DNA from: a virus
Virus record (IMG/VR): IMGVR_UViG_3300031983_000058
Span: 1-32,694 of that record
Length of the DNA stretch: 32,694 nucleotides
Strand: one strand, 5' to 3'
Positions 1-6,674 of the stretch are shown here, in pieces (the first letter of the stretch is position 1; each line of letters starts with the position of its first letter). A program made the translations under genes and the position numbers. A model generated the notes under the pieces. It was not told where the DNA came from. It did no database searches and saw only the letters and a list, made by a program, of their open reading frames with translations.

Positions 1-152
1 CTTTGAATTCTGACAGAAACTTAAAAAAAGTGGCTATTTCAAAATTCTTTTTTCCTCTATATTTTTTGATATCTTAGAATTAAGAAGTATTAGTGAGGTT
101 AACAACGGGGAACAAACTAAATATTTTTGTACTAGGTGGAACCGGTTTTATC
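1..152. other. noncoding segment upstream of the tRNA fragment
   Basis: AT-rich sequence with no convincing gene. It does not contain the 5' half of a threonine tRNA, so the tRNA piece that follows is a fragment and not a whole gene. If the end of the window joins its start (circular or permuted genome), this would be the short stretch between the integrase stop codon and attP, where integrase arm sites would be expected. I could not identify arm sites with confidence. Confidence 0.4.
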
Positions 153-195
153 GGTAATCAGCAGGTAGGCGGTTCGACTCCGCCCGTCGGCTCCA
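153..195 (+). other. tRNA-Thr 3' half; probable att core
   Basis: From the anticodon-like GGT at 153-155 the sequence reads as the 3' half of a threonine tRNA: 3' side of the anticodon stem, variable loop, T arm with stem GGCGG/CCGCC around TTCGACT, 3' acceptor strand CGTCGGC, discriminator T and CCA at 193-195. The bases before 153 do not match a tRNA and the universal T33 is replaced by C, so the identity block starts at about the anticodon. Phage integrases commonly use tRNA 3' halves as attachment cores, so this is most likely attP or one prophage end. The isoacceptor (GGT) is inferred. Confidence 0.75.
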
Positions 196-202
196 TATAT
201 TT

Positions 203-245
203 AAAAGGGATTACAACGACTTATGTTGTATATCCCTTTTTTATT
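203..245 (+). terminator. rho-independent terminator after the tRNA fragment
   Basis: An imperfect hairpin pairs AAAAGGGATTACAAC with GTTGTATATCCCTTTT and is followed by a T-rich run. It sits eight bases after the CCA end, as expected for a tRNA-gene terminator carried along with the attachment core. Confidence 0.55.
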
Positions 246-570
246 TTAGACCATAAACTTCGGCAAATCAAGGCAAATTAGCGCATTTCTGCGGCCACTT
301 TTGACACACTTTTTTAAAGGTTTCAAGGAAAGATTTTTGACGGAAAGCTATGGAAAAGTTTTTAGACATATTACCTGTCATCATAATAGTTGAAAGTTTT
401 GCAGCTTCTGTACCGTTATTCATCTGTCAAAAATAGGGCAGCGGAATATATTGGTTTTCTGCAGGACTATTAAATTTTGCAGTAATTTTTTTAATCAAAC
501 GATTCGGATGATTTTTGCAATTATGTATAAATTTTCTTTCACAAGCAATCGGCGCAAATTAACAGCCACA
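246..570. other. noncoding leader, no gene recognised
   Basis: About 325 bases without a supported gene on either strand. It is AT-rich, with several TTTTTGAC-like stretches (about 300-325) that might be integrase arm sites or promoter elements, but no repeat or start site is clear enough to call. Confidence 0.4.
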
Positions 571-615
571 AAGGAAACTAAAAAACGATAAGCGTTTATT
601 ATCGTATGAGTTTAA
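571..615 (+). repeat. 45-bp direct repeat, copy A, with CGATAA/TTATCG dyad
   Basis: This block is nearly identical to 30569-30612: AAGG(A/G)AACTAAAA(A/G), then the dyad ACGATAA-N7-TTATCG, then ATGAGTT(T)AA. I count about five differences. It ends 25 bases before the first late gene (640). The dyad suggests a protein-binding site or hairpin rather than attachment DNA, since both copies lie just ahead of short reading frames. Confidence 0.7.
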
Positions 616-639
616 CAGGTAAAATTTAAGGGATTTGAT

Positions 640-1230
640 ATGATTTCAATAAACGTAAAATCAAACGTTAAGCAATTCACCCGGCATTTAACTAAGATTG
701 AAAAGAAACAGGTGCCATTTGCAACGGCCAGGGCTTTGACATGGACGGCCCAGGACGTACAAAAGTGGTTAATTAAAAAGATTCCGGCGATATTCAACGT
801 TACTAAAAAGTGGTGGCTTAAACAACAACCGACCGGGATTAAAATTAAACCTGCAAAAAAGAACCATCTGATTTCATCTATCTATACAAAAGCATATTTT
901 GCCTCGCTCCAGGAAGAAGGCGGCACAAAGCGGCCAACCAGAAGCAAGAATCTTGTAATACCCACAAAGAAAGTTCCAAAGTCCAGGCGCAAGTCAGGCG
1001 GCGCAGTGGTCATGTTAAAGGGTAAGAAGGTGTTTTCGACCAGCCGTGGTATCTATCGCAGAAAGGGCGGCAAGAAGAGCAGAGCCATTGAATTGTTATA
1101 TCATAAAGATTCATCCGCAAACGTCAAGCCGCGGTTTAATTTCAAAAAAACAGCACACAGAATTGCCACTCGAATGTTCAAAAGAAACTTTTTAAAATCA
1201 CTGGCCAGTGCGCTAAAGAGTGCGAGATAA
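640..1230 (+). CDS. GpZ-like minor tail / tail completion protein
   Basis: A 196-residue, very basic protein. The N-terminal third carries a pattern seen in a broad family of phage proteins related to lambda minor tail protein Z and HK97 gp10: a VPFATARALT segment near residues 25-34, an amphipathic helix with two tryptophans, then an EEGGTKRP loop around residue 90. The middle is rich in Lys and Arg, and the C terminus is helical. Members usually act in head-to-tail completion. In lambda this gene lies between FII and U, whereas here it lies upstream of the terminase genes, beyond the cos-like region. The start is supported by AAGGGAT six bases before ATG. The family assignment is by eye, and a generic phage tail protein is the safe fallback. 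Confidence 0.5.
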   Translation: MISINVKSNVKQFTRHLTKIEKKQVPFATARALTWTAQDVQKWLIKKIPAIFNVTKKWWLKQQPTGIKIKPAKKNHLISSIYTKAYFASLQEEGGTKRPTRSKNLVIPTKKVPKSRRKSGGAVVMLKGKKVFSTSRGIYRRKGGKKSRAIELLYHKDSSANVKPRFNFKKTAHRIATRMFKRNFLKSLASALKSAR

Positions 1231-1318
1231 TATATGGCATATCTATTCGAAAGCTTGGAACACCCCGCTAAAAGAGACGGGGGATAATAAATACCCTCCT
1301 AAGCAATATTGTGTGGTT

Positions 1319-1370
1319 AGTGGGTCCTTCTGGCCTGCTTAACCGCGGGTAACGCGAAGAGGGCGATAGA
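1319..1370 (+). other. candidate cos (packaging) region
   Basis: The gap between the GpZ-like gene and the small terminase gene contains GGGTCCTTC, then CCGCGGGTAACGCG, then GAAGAGGGCG. G+C-rich dyads in this position recall lambda cosN (CGCGGGTTTTCGC), and the location directly upstream of a Nu1-like gene is the expected place. I cannot define the nick positions or confirm Nu1 binding sites, so this is a placement argument plus weak similarity. Confidence 0.35.
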
Positions 1371-1434
1371 AAAATAGTTGCAGAAATTTACATAGGGTAT
1401 CATTAATAAAAAATGATTTAGTTAAAAAAAGAAT

Positions 1435-1935
1435 ATGCATATTTCATATAATAAACTAACTGATTTGACGGGTTTTTCATACAGGACCTTGCATAAACGT
1501 CTTTCAGGATTATCGCCGGTTGGAACTGGACGAACAGGGGCGAATCAGTGGGAATCAAAAGAAGCCTTGCCGCTGCTTTATACTCGAAACGGTAAACCGG
1601 TTACAGATAAACCGGATGACGAAAGTGAACAACTTTATTTTAATACAGAAAAGGCCCGGCTTGCGAAAGAGCAGGCCGATGGCCAAGCCTTAAAAAATGC
1701 AATGCAGCGGCGGGAGTTGATTCCGGCTTCTGAAATTGCTGAAACCTGGGGGCTAATCGTTACCGCTGCAAAGCTGCAATTTTTAGCGTTGCCGGATCGC
1801 CTATCTCAAATGCTTGAAACAGCATCGACGGCCAGTGACCGGCGGACGATAATTGAGGCTGAAATAAAAAGCGTCCTGGAAGGATTGGCAGATGAAAAAA
1901 CAAACAGAAAAGGGGGCAAAAATGAAACAGTTTAG
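1435..1935 (+). CDS. terminase small subunit, Nu1-like
   Basis: 166 residues. Residues 1-40 form a winged-helix DNA-binding region (LTDLTGFSYRTLHKRL) like the Nu1 N terminus, followed by a charged coiled coil at about 65-110 (EKARLAKEQADGQALK) and the typical ALPDRL helix near 120. Nu1-type subunits recognise cos DNA and hand it to the large subunit; the long acidic/basic helix supports oligomerisation. The GpA-type large terminase lies downstream, which agrees. The Shine-Dalgarno sequence is weak (AAAAAGAA). The gene overlaps the next start (1922) by 14 bases, implying translational coupling. Confidence 0.75.
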   Translation: MHISYNKLTDLTGFSYRTLHKRLSGLSPVGTGRTGANQWESKEALPLLYTRNGKPVTDKPDDESEQLYFNTEKARLAKEQADGQALKNAMQRRELIPASEIAETWGLIVTAAKLQFLALPDRLSQMLETASTASDRRTIIEAEIKSVLEGLADEKTNRKGGKNETV

Positions 1936-2284
1936 CAGCATTATTTTAATAGCAATAATATTTATATTTTTAATTTCTATAGCTTTTGTGCAGGCAGGCA
2001 GGCGTGATCAGAAGGCGCTTGAAGCGAGGCTGGCTTATTTGAAAGATATTGCCGAAATATCATGGGTGATATTTGATAAAAATAACGTTTATCTTGGTTT
2101 TAACAAGATACCGGATGATATGGGCACGATTGTCCGTGGCGCTGCCTTACAGGGAAACAAGGCATATGGGTTTGGCGTTCATGTGTGGGCGATGGATGCA
2201 AATAAGGGGGACTGGAAAACCGCACCGCATTACTACACCGCAACCGCCCGACATGGCAGGGTTGCAAAAAGCAGTTGCAGGTAA
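1922..2284 (+). CDS. small single-pass membrane protein, unknown function
   Basis: A 120-residue protein that opens with MKQFSSIILIAIIFIFLISI, a clear N-terminal membrane anchor or uncleaved signal sequence (about residues 4-24), followed by a soluble domain of roughly 95 residues. The chosen start is ATG 1922, which has AGGGGG five bases upstream; a longer reading from 1892 lacks this and would add charged residues before the anchor. It overlaps the terminase small-subunit stop and precedes the large terminase, so it is co-transcribed with packaging genes. I do not recognise the domain. The anchor orientation suggests a periplasmic soluble part. Confidence 0.6.
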   Translation: MKQFSSIILIAIIFIFLISIAFVQAGRRDQKALEARLAYLKDIAEISWVIFDKNNVYLGFNKIPDDMGTIVRGAALQGNKAYGFGVHVWAMDANKGDWKTAPHYYTATARHGRVAKSSCR

Positions 2285-2303
2285 AAAACGATAAAGGTTT
2301 GCA

Positions 2304-4187
2304 ATGTTAGAAACATTTGAAGCGGCGGAAAATCTTGATTTAATTGCGGCACAGATATTTGATTTGTGGCGTCCACCTGCGGCAATTACCGGTACACAGT
2401 GGGCGGAGGCTAATCGGGTTTTATCTGGGGAGAACTGCCCTCTTCCGGGGCCGTATCGGGTATCTGTTACGCCGTTTATTGAAGAGATTCTTAATTGCAT
2501 TACAGAACCGGAAATCGAGAAAGTCGTTTGTCAGAAACCTGCCCAGGTTGCGTGGACGGATGGAGTGGTAAACAACAGTGTGGGTTATTATATTGACCAC
2601 GAGCCGTCACCGATGCTGATACTTTTTCCTACCAGCAAAATGGCGGAGAGATACAGCAAAGAAAAATTAGCACCGATGATCCGTGACAGCAAAGCGTTGC
2701 GGGGCAAGATTGCCGAGCCGAAATCAAGGGATTCCGGCAATACAATTTTATCAAAAAATTTCATGGGCGGGCATCTTGAACTGGTAGGTTCCAATGCGCC
2801 GGTTAATCTTTCATCATCACCAATACGTATCATTATCGTCGAGGAACCGGATCGGTGTGCGTCGAATGCGGGCGGAGAAGGAAATTCGCTCAAAATTGCC
2901 TTTGAGCGAACAAAGGCTTTTCATAATCGTAAGATTATTTTAGGAGGGTCGCCGACAATCAAGGGGCTGTCTGAAATCGAACGCGAGATGAAACTGACCG
3001 ATCAGCGAGTGTTTCTAATTCCGTGCCCGATATGCGGCGAATATCAGGAGCTTAAATGGTCAGCAGTGGTATGGGATAAGCACCTGGGGCGGAATCATCT
3101 TGTTTATGGTGACTATTTACCGGAATCGGCGATGTTGCGGTGTATCAATTGTGAAAAAAAGTTCAGCAATGCGGAAAAAAACGAGCAGCTTTCGAAAGGC
3201 GTGTGGAATCCGACGGCGGAATTTACCGGTGCCGCCGGTTTTTATCTATCTGAAATGTTATCGCCGTTTCCAAACTCCAGGCTTTCGGATATCGCTGCTA
3301 AATTTCTTGAGGCCAAAAAAGAAATGAAAGCAGGAAACGAGCTTTTAATGATTACCTTTGTTAACACTGCCCTTGGCGAAACGTGGGAGGAAAAAGGCGA
3401 GGGAGTCGAGCAGCGGGATATAATTGATCGTGTTGAAACATATCGTAAAAATGCCATTGACCCCGGCATATTGGTGATCACCGCTGCGGTTGACGTCCAG
3501 GATGATCGCCTTGAATGCGAAATTGTCGGCTGGGGCATGGGGGAAGAATCCTGGTCACTGGATTATTTAATATTGGAAGGAGATCCGGAGCAACCCAAAG
3601 TATGGAAAAAGCTTGATAAGGTTTTAGAGCGCACGTTCAAACGATCCGGTGTTTTGCTCAAAATAGCCTGCATGTGCATTGATTCAGGTGCGCACACGAA
3701 CGCAGTTTATAAATTTGTTTTGCCACGTCAGGTACGCAGGGTTTATGCAGTAAAAGGTAAAAGTACCGAGGGGGATCCGGTTGTCGGAAAACCGTCACGG
3801 CGGTCGATAATGAAAGGCCTGAAACTCTATCCGGTCGGCACGGATACCGCAAAGACGGTTATTTATGGCCGGTTAAAAGTTGAAGAGCCGGGCCCGGGAT
3901 ATTGTCACTTTCCTGATCACTATCCGGATGAATATTTTAAACAATTAACATCAGAGGAGCTGGTCACACGTTATGTCAGGGGTGTAACTAAGCGGGTATG
4001 GAAAAAGAAACGGCCACGGAATGAGGCCCTTGATTTAAGGGTTTATAACCTGGCAGCGCTCAACATCTTAAATCCTAATTTTAAAGTTTTAAAAGCTAAG
4101 GCGGAAAAGACGCCGAAAGAAAAGCCGAAAGAATCCACACGGATAGCCAGACCGAGCAGACGGAAAAACTTTGTAACTAATTATTGA
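2304..4187 (+). CDS. terminase large subunit, GpA family
   Basis: A 627-residue packaging motor and nuclease of the lambda GpA type, normal in length for the family. Residues 76-86 (CQKPAQVAWTD) match the deviant Walker A of lambda GpA, in which the lysine precedes the loop. A Walker B-like segment IIIVEEPDR lies around 176-184. A four-cysteine zinc-ribbon pair follows (CPICG, then CINCEKK, about 239-285). The C-terminal nuclease part starts with AAVDVQDDRLE near 395, and CIDSGAHT follows about 60 residues later. It would cut concatemers at cos and drive DNA into the prohead through the portal encoded at 6671. AAAGG precedes the ATG. Confidence 0.92.
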   Translation: MLETFEAAENLDLIAAQIFDLWRPPAAITGTQWAEANRVLSGENCPLPGPYRVSVTPFIEEILNCITEPEIEKVVCQKPAQVAWTDGVVNNSVGYYIDHEPSPMLILFPTSKMAERYSKEKLAPMIRDSKALRGKIAEPKSRDSGNTILSKNFMGGHLELVGSNAPVNLSSSPIRIIIVEEPDRCASNAGGEGNSLKIAFERTKAFHNRKIILGGSPTIKGLSEIEREMKLTDQRVFLIPCPICGEYQELKWSAVVWDKHLGRNHLVYGDYLPESAMLRCINCEKKFSNAEKNEQLSKGVWNPTAEFTGAAGFYLSEMLSPFPNSRLSDIAAKFLEAKKEMKAGNELLMITFVNTALGETWEEKGEGVEQRDIIDRVETYRKNAIDPGILVITAAVDVQDDRLECEIVGWGMGEESWSLDYLILEGDPEQPKVWKKLDKVLERTFKRSGVLLKIACMCIDSGAHTNAVYKFVLPRQVRRVYAVKGKSTEGDPVVGKPSRRSIMKGLKLYPVGTDTAKTVIYGRLKVEEPGPGYCHFPDHYPDEYFKQLTSEELVTRYVRGVTKRVWKKKRPRNEALDLRVYNLAALNILNPNFKVLKAKAEKTPKEKPKESTRIARPSRRKNFVTNY

Positions 4188-4188
4188 A

Positions 4189-4407
4189 ATGCAATCAGAC
4201 AACAATAAAAAAATTCTAATCGGTCAGGATGAAATAATGGATTATATTGGCATTAAATCAAATAGACTATTTGTTAATTTTATCAGATCCGGTATGCCCG
4301 CAAAGAAAATCAATGATCGCTGGTATGCCCACGGTGAAAATCTGGACGATTATTTTAAACGTCTTACAAAAGTAAGGAATAAATCAGTCCCGTCAGTGAT
4401 AAAATAG
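4189..4407 (+). CDS. small HTH DNA-binding protein
   Basis: 72 residues, one base after the large terminase stop. The layout (IGQDEIMDYIGIKSNRLFVNFI, then GMPAKKINDRWYAHGENLDDYF) is a short winged-helix or MerR/excisionase-like fold: a helix-turn-helix, then a wing strand with Trp-Tyr and a closing helix. Similar small HTH proteins often sit beside phage terminase genes, and a role in packaging-site binding or late regulation is possible but unproven. The sequence after it changes character (AT-rich), so it marks the end of the native packaging block. Confidence 0.55.
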   Translation: MQSDNNKKILIGQDEIMDYIGIKSNRLFVNFIRSGMPAKKINDRWYAHGENLDDYFKRLTKVRNKSVPSVIK

Positions 4408-4802
4408 TTGTCGTTAGACGGAGATGATTTTAGAACAATCAACATTAAGATTTACTTGACTTGACACCCACCAATAATGATATCTGTATGTTGGGCAAAG
4501 TTTGAATATTCTCAATAAATCACCACTTGAAGTCATACTGGGATAATGGAAAAAAATGATAAATGTCAGCTACTTGATTTGATTCTTCTTGACGTTTGAA
4601 TTTTGTCATACTATTAAAGTGCCAATGGAATGCTCTTTTAATCAATCTCTCACTTAAAGTTCATTATCTAAAAATTAGGTAATGATCCAATGGAGAACCA
4701 AGTCGTACCTACCTATCGCCCAGTAGATCTTATTATGACTCGTTGGATTCTAGACAATTTTTTATTTTAAACTTGTCCCTCACCTAAAGAAAGGGAATAG
4801 TC
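4408..4802. other. AT-rich intergenic region upstream of the cargo membrane gene
   Basis: About 395 bases without a convincing gene. It holds promoter-like sequences (TTGACT at 4456 and TTGACG at 4589), and appears to be regulatory DNA brought in with the gene at 4803. No inverted repeats or transposon ends are evident. Confidence 0.45.
4589..4617 (+). promoter_or_regulatory. sigma70-type promoter candidate for the 4803 gene
   Basis: TTGACG (4589-4594), a 17-base spacer and TATTAA (4612-4617). It lies about 185 bases upstream of the start at 4803, and would let this cargo gene be expressed from the prophage independently of the late operon. Confidence 0.4.
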
Positions 4803-5633
4803 ATGAATAATCAAAATCCAGATCAAAAACTACCAACAGAACCAACTGGGGAGCCAACTGGGGAGCCAACAGAGACGATTGCAAACTGGTCAGCTCAAGC
4901 ACTTGATAGAGTTCAAAATCAATTAACAATGGCCCAGGGCATTCTATTCAAGACAAAAAGAAATCGTAACTTATGGACTGGGATTAGTGCTGGGTCAGCT
5001 ATATTTTTGATTCTTCATTACACAAAAATCCTTACATTACCCACTTGGCTTTTAGTCATTATCTGGATTATAGGTGTTTTATTACTTCTGGCGGTAATTG
5101 GAACTGATGTCGAGAAAACAGAAGCGCAAATTGAAAGACTTGAATCAGCTAAAAGATCTTATGAAGGATTATTAGGTATTAATGAAGAAGCGACTTATTT
5201 CGACAGGTTGGTACAAATAAACGTAGATAATTTATCTGAATACTACTCTTTAGTAAAGATACATACTAGCCAGAGCTTCAAGACATGTATATTTGCTGGA
5301 GGTATAGGATTTTTTTTCATAGTTTTGGGAGTGGCGATAGGTTATTTTAATCAAAACCTAAAAGATATTTCATATTTAGCCGCTGGGGCAGGAATTATTA
5401 CTGAATTCATTTCAGGTATTTTCTTTTATCTATATAGTAAAACAGTTCGACAGCTTAAACAATACCACGACGCACTGCTTGACGTTCAGAATGTGTTAAT
5501 GTCTTTCAGATTAGTTGATGGACTCCAAAATCAAGAGCGGAAAGCTGAAATGATAAAGTCTATGATCCAATATCTCATAGATAAATCTAAAACCCAAAGA
5601 AAATCCTCAAATGGAGTGATTAAAGAAGATTAA
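4803..5633 (+). CDS. four-helix membrane protein resembling TRADD-N-associated transmembrane domains
   Basis: 276 residues. A disordered N terminus has three EPTG/EPTE repeats (13-24). Two hydrophobic pairs follow, at about 57-73 and 79-99, then 161-181 and 190-212, with a charged helical segment between them. The stretch FDRLVQINVDNLSEYYSLVK (133-152), then SFK, the third and fourth membrane helices, and TVRQLKQYHDALLDVQN resembles the two-TM domain linked to TRADD-N modules in predicted bacterial conflict and immunity proteins. That assignment is from memory of the pattern. The gene has its own promoter-like sequence, AAAGGGA before ATG, AT-rich codons unlike the flanking structural genes, and sits alone between packaging and portal genes. 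This is typical of a lysogenic cargo (moron) gene. A membrane-acting defence or exclusion role is inference. Confidence 0.55.
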   Translation: MNNQNPDQKLPTEPTGEPTGEPTETIANWSAQALDRVQNQLTMAQGILFKTKRNRNLWTGISAGSAIFLILHYTKILTLPTWLLVIIWIIGVLLLLAVIGTDVEKTEAQIERLESAKRSYEGLLGINEEATYFDRLVQINVDNLSEYYSLVKIHTSQSFKTCIFAGGIGFFFIVLGVAIGYFNQNLKDISYLAAGAGIITEFISGIFFYLYSKTVRQLKQYHDALLDVQNVLMSFRLVDGLQNQERKAEMIKSMIQYLIDKSKTQRKSSNGVIKED

Positions 5634-6004
5634 TTTAAATTATAACTCTATCACAAGTGAGCCTTTTGGCAGCTTGTTCGTAAGACATTGTGCTACTCTT
5701 TGTTATTTACTATCTGTAAAATCTGCCCAACCAAAATTGCAGATAGCTCCAACGAATCGGCAAAAATGAAGGGCCAAAAAAACCTGTGATATCGTCAATC
5801 CAGTTTCTTTGGTGTCCGGTGCTGATTTCTGCTATGTACCACAAGTTTCTGATCCGTTTTAAAACCTGATGTATCTCCAAAATACAAACTTTCGGAGACT
5901 CCTGAAAAGTTGTGATATCATATTGTCAATTGAAGTTTTAACTTACTTTCCAATTATGTCAAATCAAGTATAGGTCAGGGCAAATAAGTCGCATCCAAAA
6001 AACC
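5634..6004. other. AT-rich intergenic region, nothing certain
   Basis: About 370 bases after the cargo gene. No start-supported gene is visible. A minus-strand reading of about 68 codons is open around 5700-5910, but it lacks a start codon and I recognise no family in it. The composition matches the cargo gene more than the phage structural genes, so the imported segment probably extends through here. Confidence 0.4.
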
Positions 6005-6033
6005 TTGTCAATAGATTTAAATAGTACTTTTAT
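6005..6033 (+). promoter_or_regulatory. promoter candidate upstream of the head genes
   Basis: TTGTCA (6005-6010), a 17-base spacer and TTTTAT (6028-6033). The -10 region overlaps the first of two 17-base direct repeats, ACTTTTATATG(C/T)CTTTT, at 6026-6042 and 6048-6064, spaced 22 bases apart. This is about two helical turns, so an activator or repressor could bind both on one face. It would restart transcription of head genes after the cargo insertion. Confidence 0.4.
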
Positions 6034-6064
6034 ATGCCTTTTGGTATACTTTTATATGTCTTTT
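6026..6064 (+). repeat. pair of 17-bp direct repeats, 22-bp spacing
   Basis: The two copies of ACTTTTATATGYCTTTT differ at one base. They lie between the promoter-like sequence and the terminator hairpin that precedes the gene at 6120. They may be operator half-sites. Confidence 0.55.
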
Positions 6065-6074
6065 CCAATTTTAG

Positions 6075-6119
6075 CAAAAAACCCGTGTTATGTTTTCGTA
6101 AAACTTCACGGGGTTTTTT
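6075..6119 (+). terminator. intrinsic terminator ending at the start codon
   Basis: AAAAAACCCGTG pairs with CACGGGGTTTTTT, with a small inner TTTT/AAAA hairpin and a T run. The T run ends at 6119 and the ATG of the next gene is at 6120. CGGGG in the 3' arm, six bases before ATG, is the only Shine-Dalgarno-like sequence, so it would be buried in the stem. Either most transcripts stop here, or the hairpin is opened or read through during late growth. Confidence 0.7.
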
Positions 6120-6674
6120 ATGCCAGACATTCCAACCACAGAACCATTATCATTTCGCGAAGGCGATAAAGTCCAATGGCAAAAGTCAATTGACAAATAT
6201 CCTGCGTCCGAATCCTATGTTTTAAAATACTACCTTGTCAAATCCGGGACCAACCTCATCACCATTGAAGCCGCCGCATCCGGCGACGATCACCTTGTTA
6301 CGATTACTGCAGCCGATTCGACTAATTATGCGGCGGGTAGATATTCGTATCAGGCACGAATCGAAAAAGGCGACGAAAAAACCACTGTCAGTCCTGATGG
6401 CGCTGTTATTGAGATTCTGCCTAATTTATCCGCCGATGCAACGGGCGCTGATTATAGATCCTTTGCTAAAAAAATGGTGGACGCTTTACAGGCATTAGAA
6501 GCGAACATGGCGACAAAAGAACAGCTTTCCTACTCTATCGGAGGACGTTCTCTCTCTTACTTGTCTCCAGAAGAGCGCTATCGATGGCTACAACACTATA
6601 CTGCCATATATCTCAGGGAAGAAAGAAAAGCAGGCCGTGGGCGATCACAAAAAATAAAGGTGCAATTTCCATGA
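6120..6674 (+). CDS. head-tail connector, C-terminal gpW-like part
   Basis: 184 residues. Residues 1-100 look like a beta-rich immunoglobulin-like domain (alternating strands, VTITAADSTNYAAGRYSY). The C-terminal about 75 residues are helical and end in a short hairpin (YSIGGRSLSYLSPEER), a long helix and a basic tail (RKAGRGRSQK). That matches the helix-hairpin-helix plan of gpW-type proteins that plug the portal exit. The position directly before the portal fits lambda order (A, W, B). The ATG follows a terminator without spacing. The N-terminal domain is an extension compared with lambda gpW (68 residues). Assignment of the C-terminal part is moderate; the N-terminal role is unknown. Confidence 0.55.
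   Translation: MPDIPTTEPLSFREGDKVQWQKSIDKYPASESYVLKYYLVKSGTNLITIEAAASGDDHLVTITAADSTNYAAGRYSYQARIEKGDEKTTVSPDGAVIEILPNLSADATGADYRSFAKKMVDALQALEANMATKEQLSYSIGGRSLSYLSPEERYRWLQHYTAIYLREERKAGRGRSQKIKVQFP

Noticed and set aside
93-281. Plus-strand frame of 62 codons over the tRNA fragment
   Set aside because: It overlaps the tRNA half and its terminator and shows no protein-like pattern.
5634-6004. Transposase or restriction gene remnant on the minus strand
   Set aside because: An open stretch of about 68 codons exists, but it has no start and no recognisable motif, so I do not call it.
6034-6225. Plus-strand frame of 63 codons across the terminator
   Set aside because: It runs through the terminator hairpin and into the connector gene in another frame, with no ribosome site.
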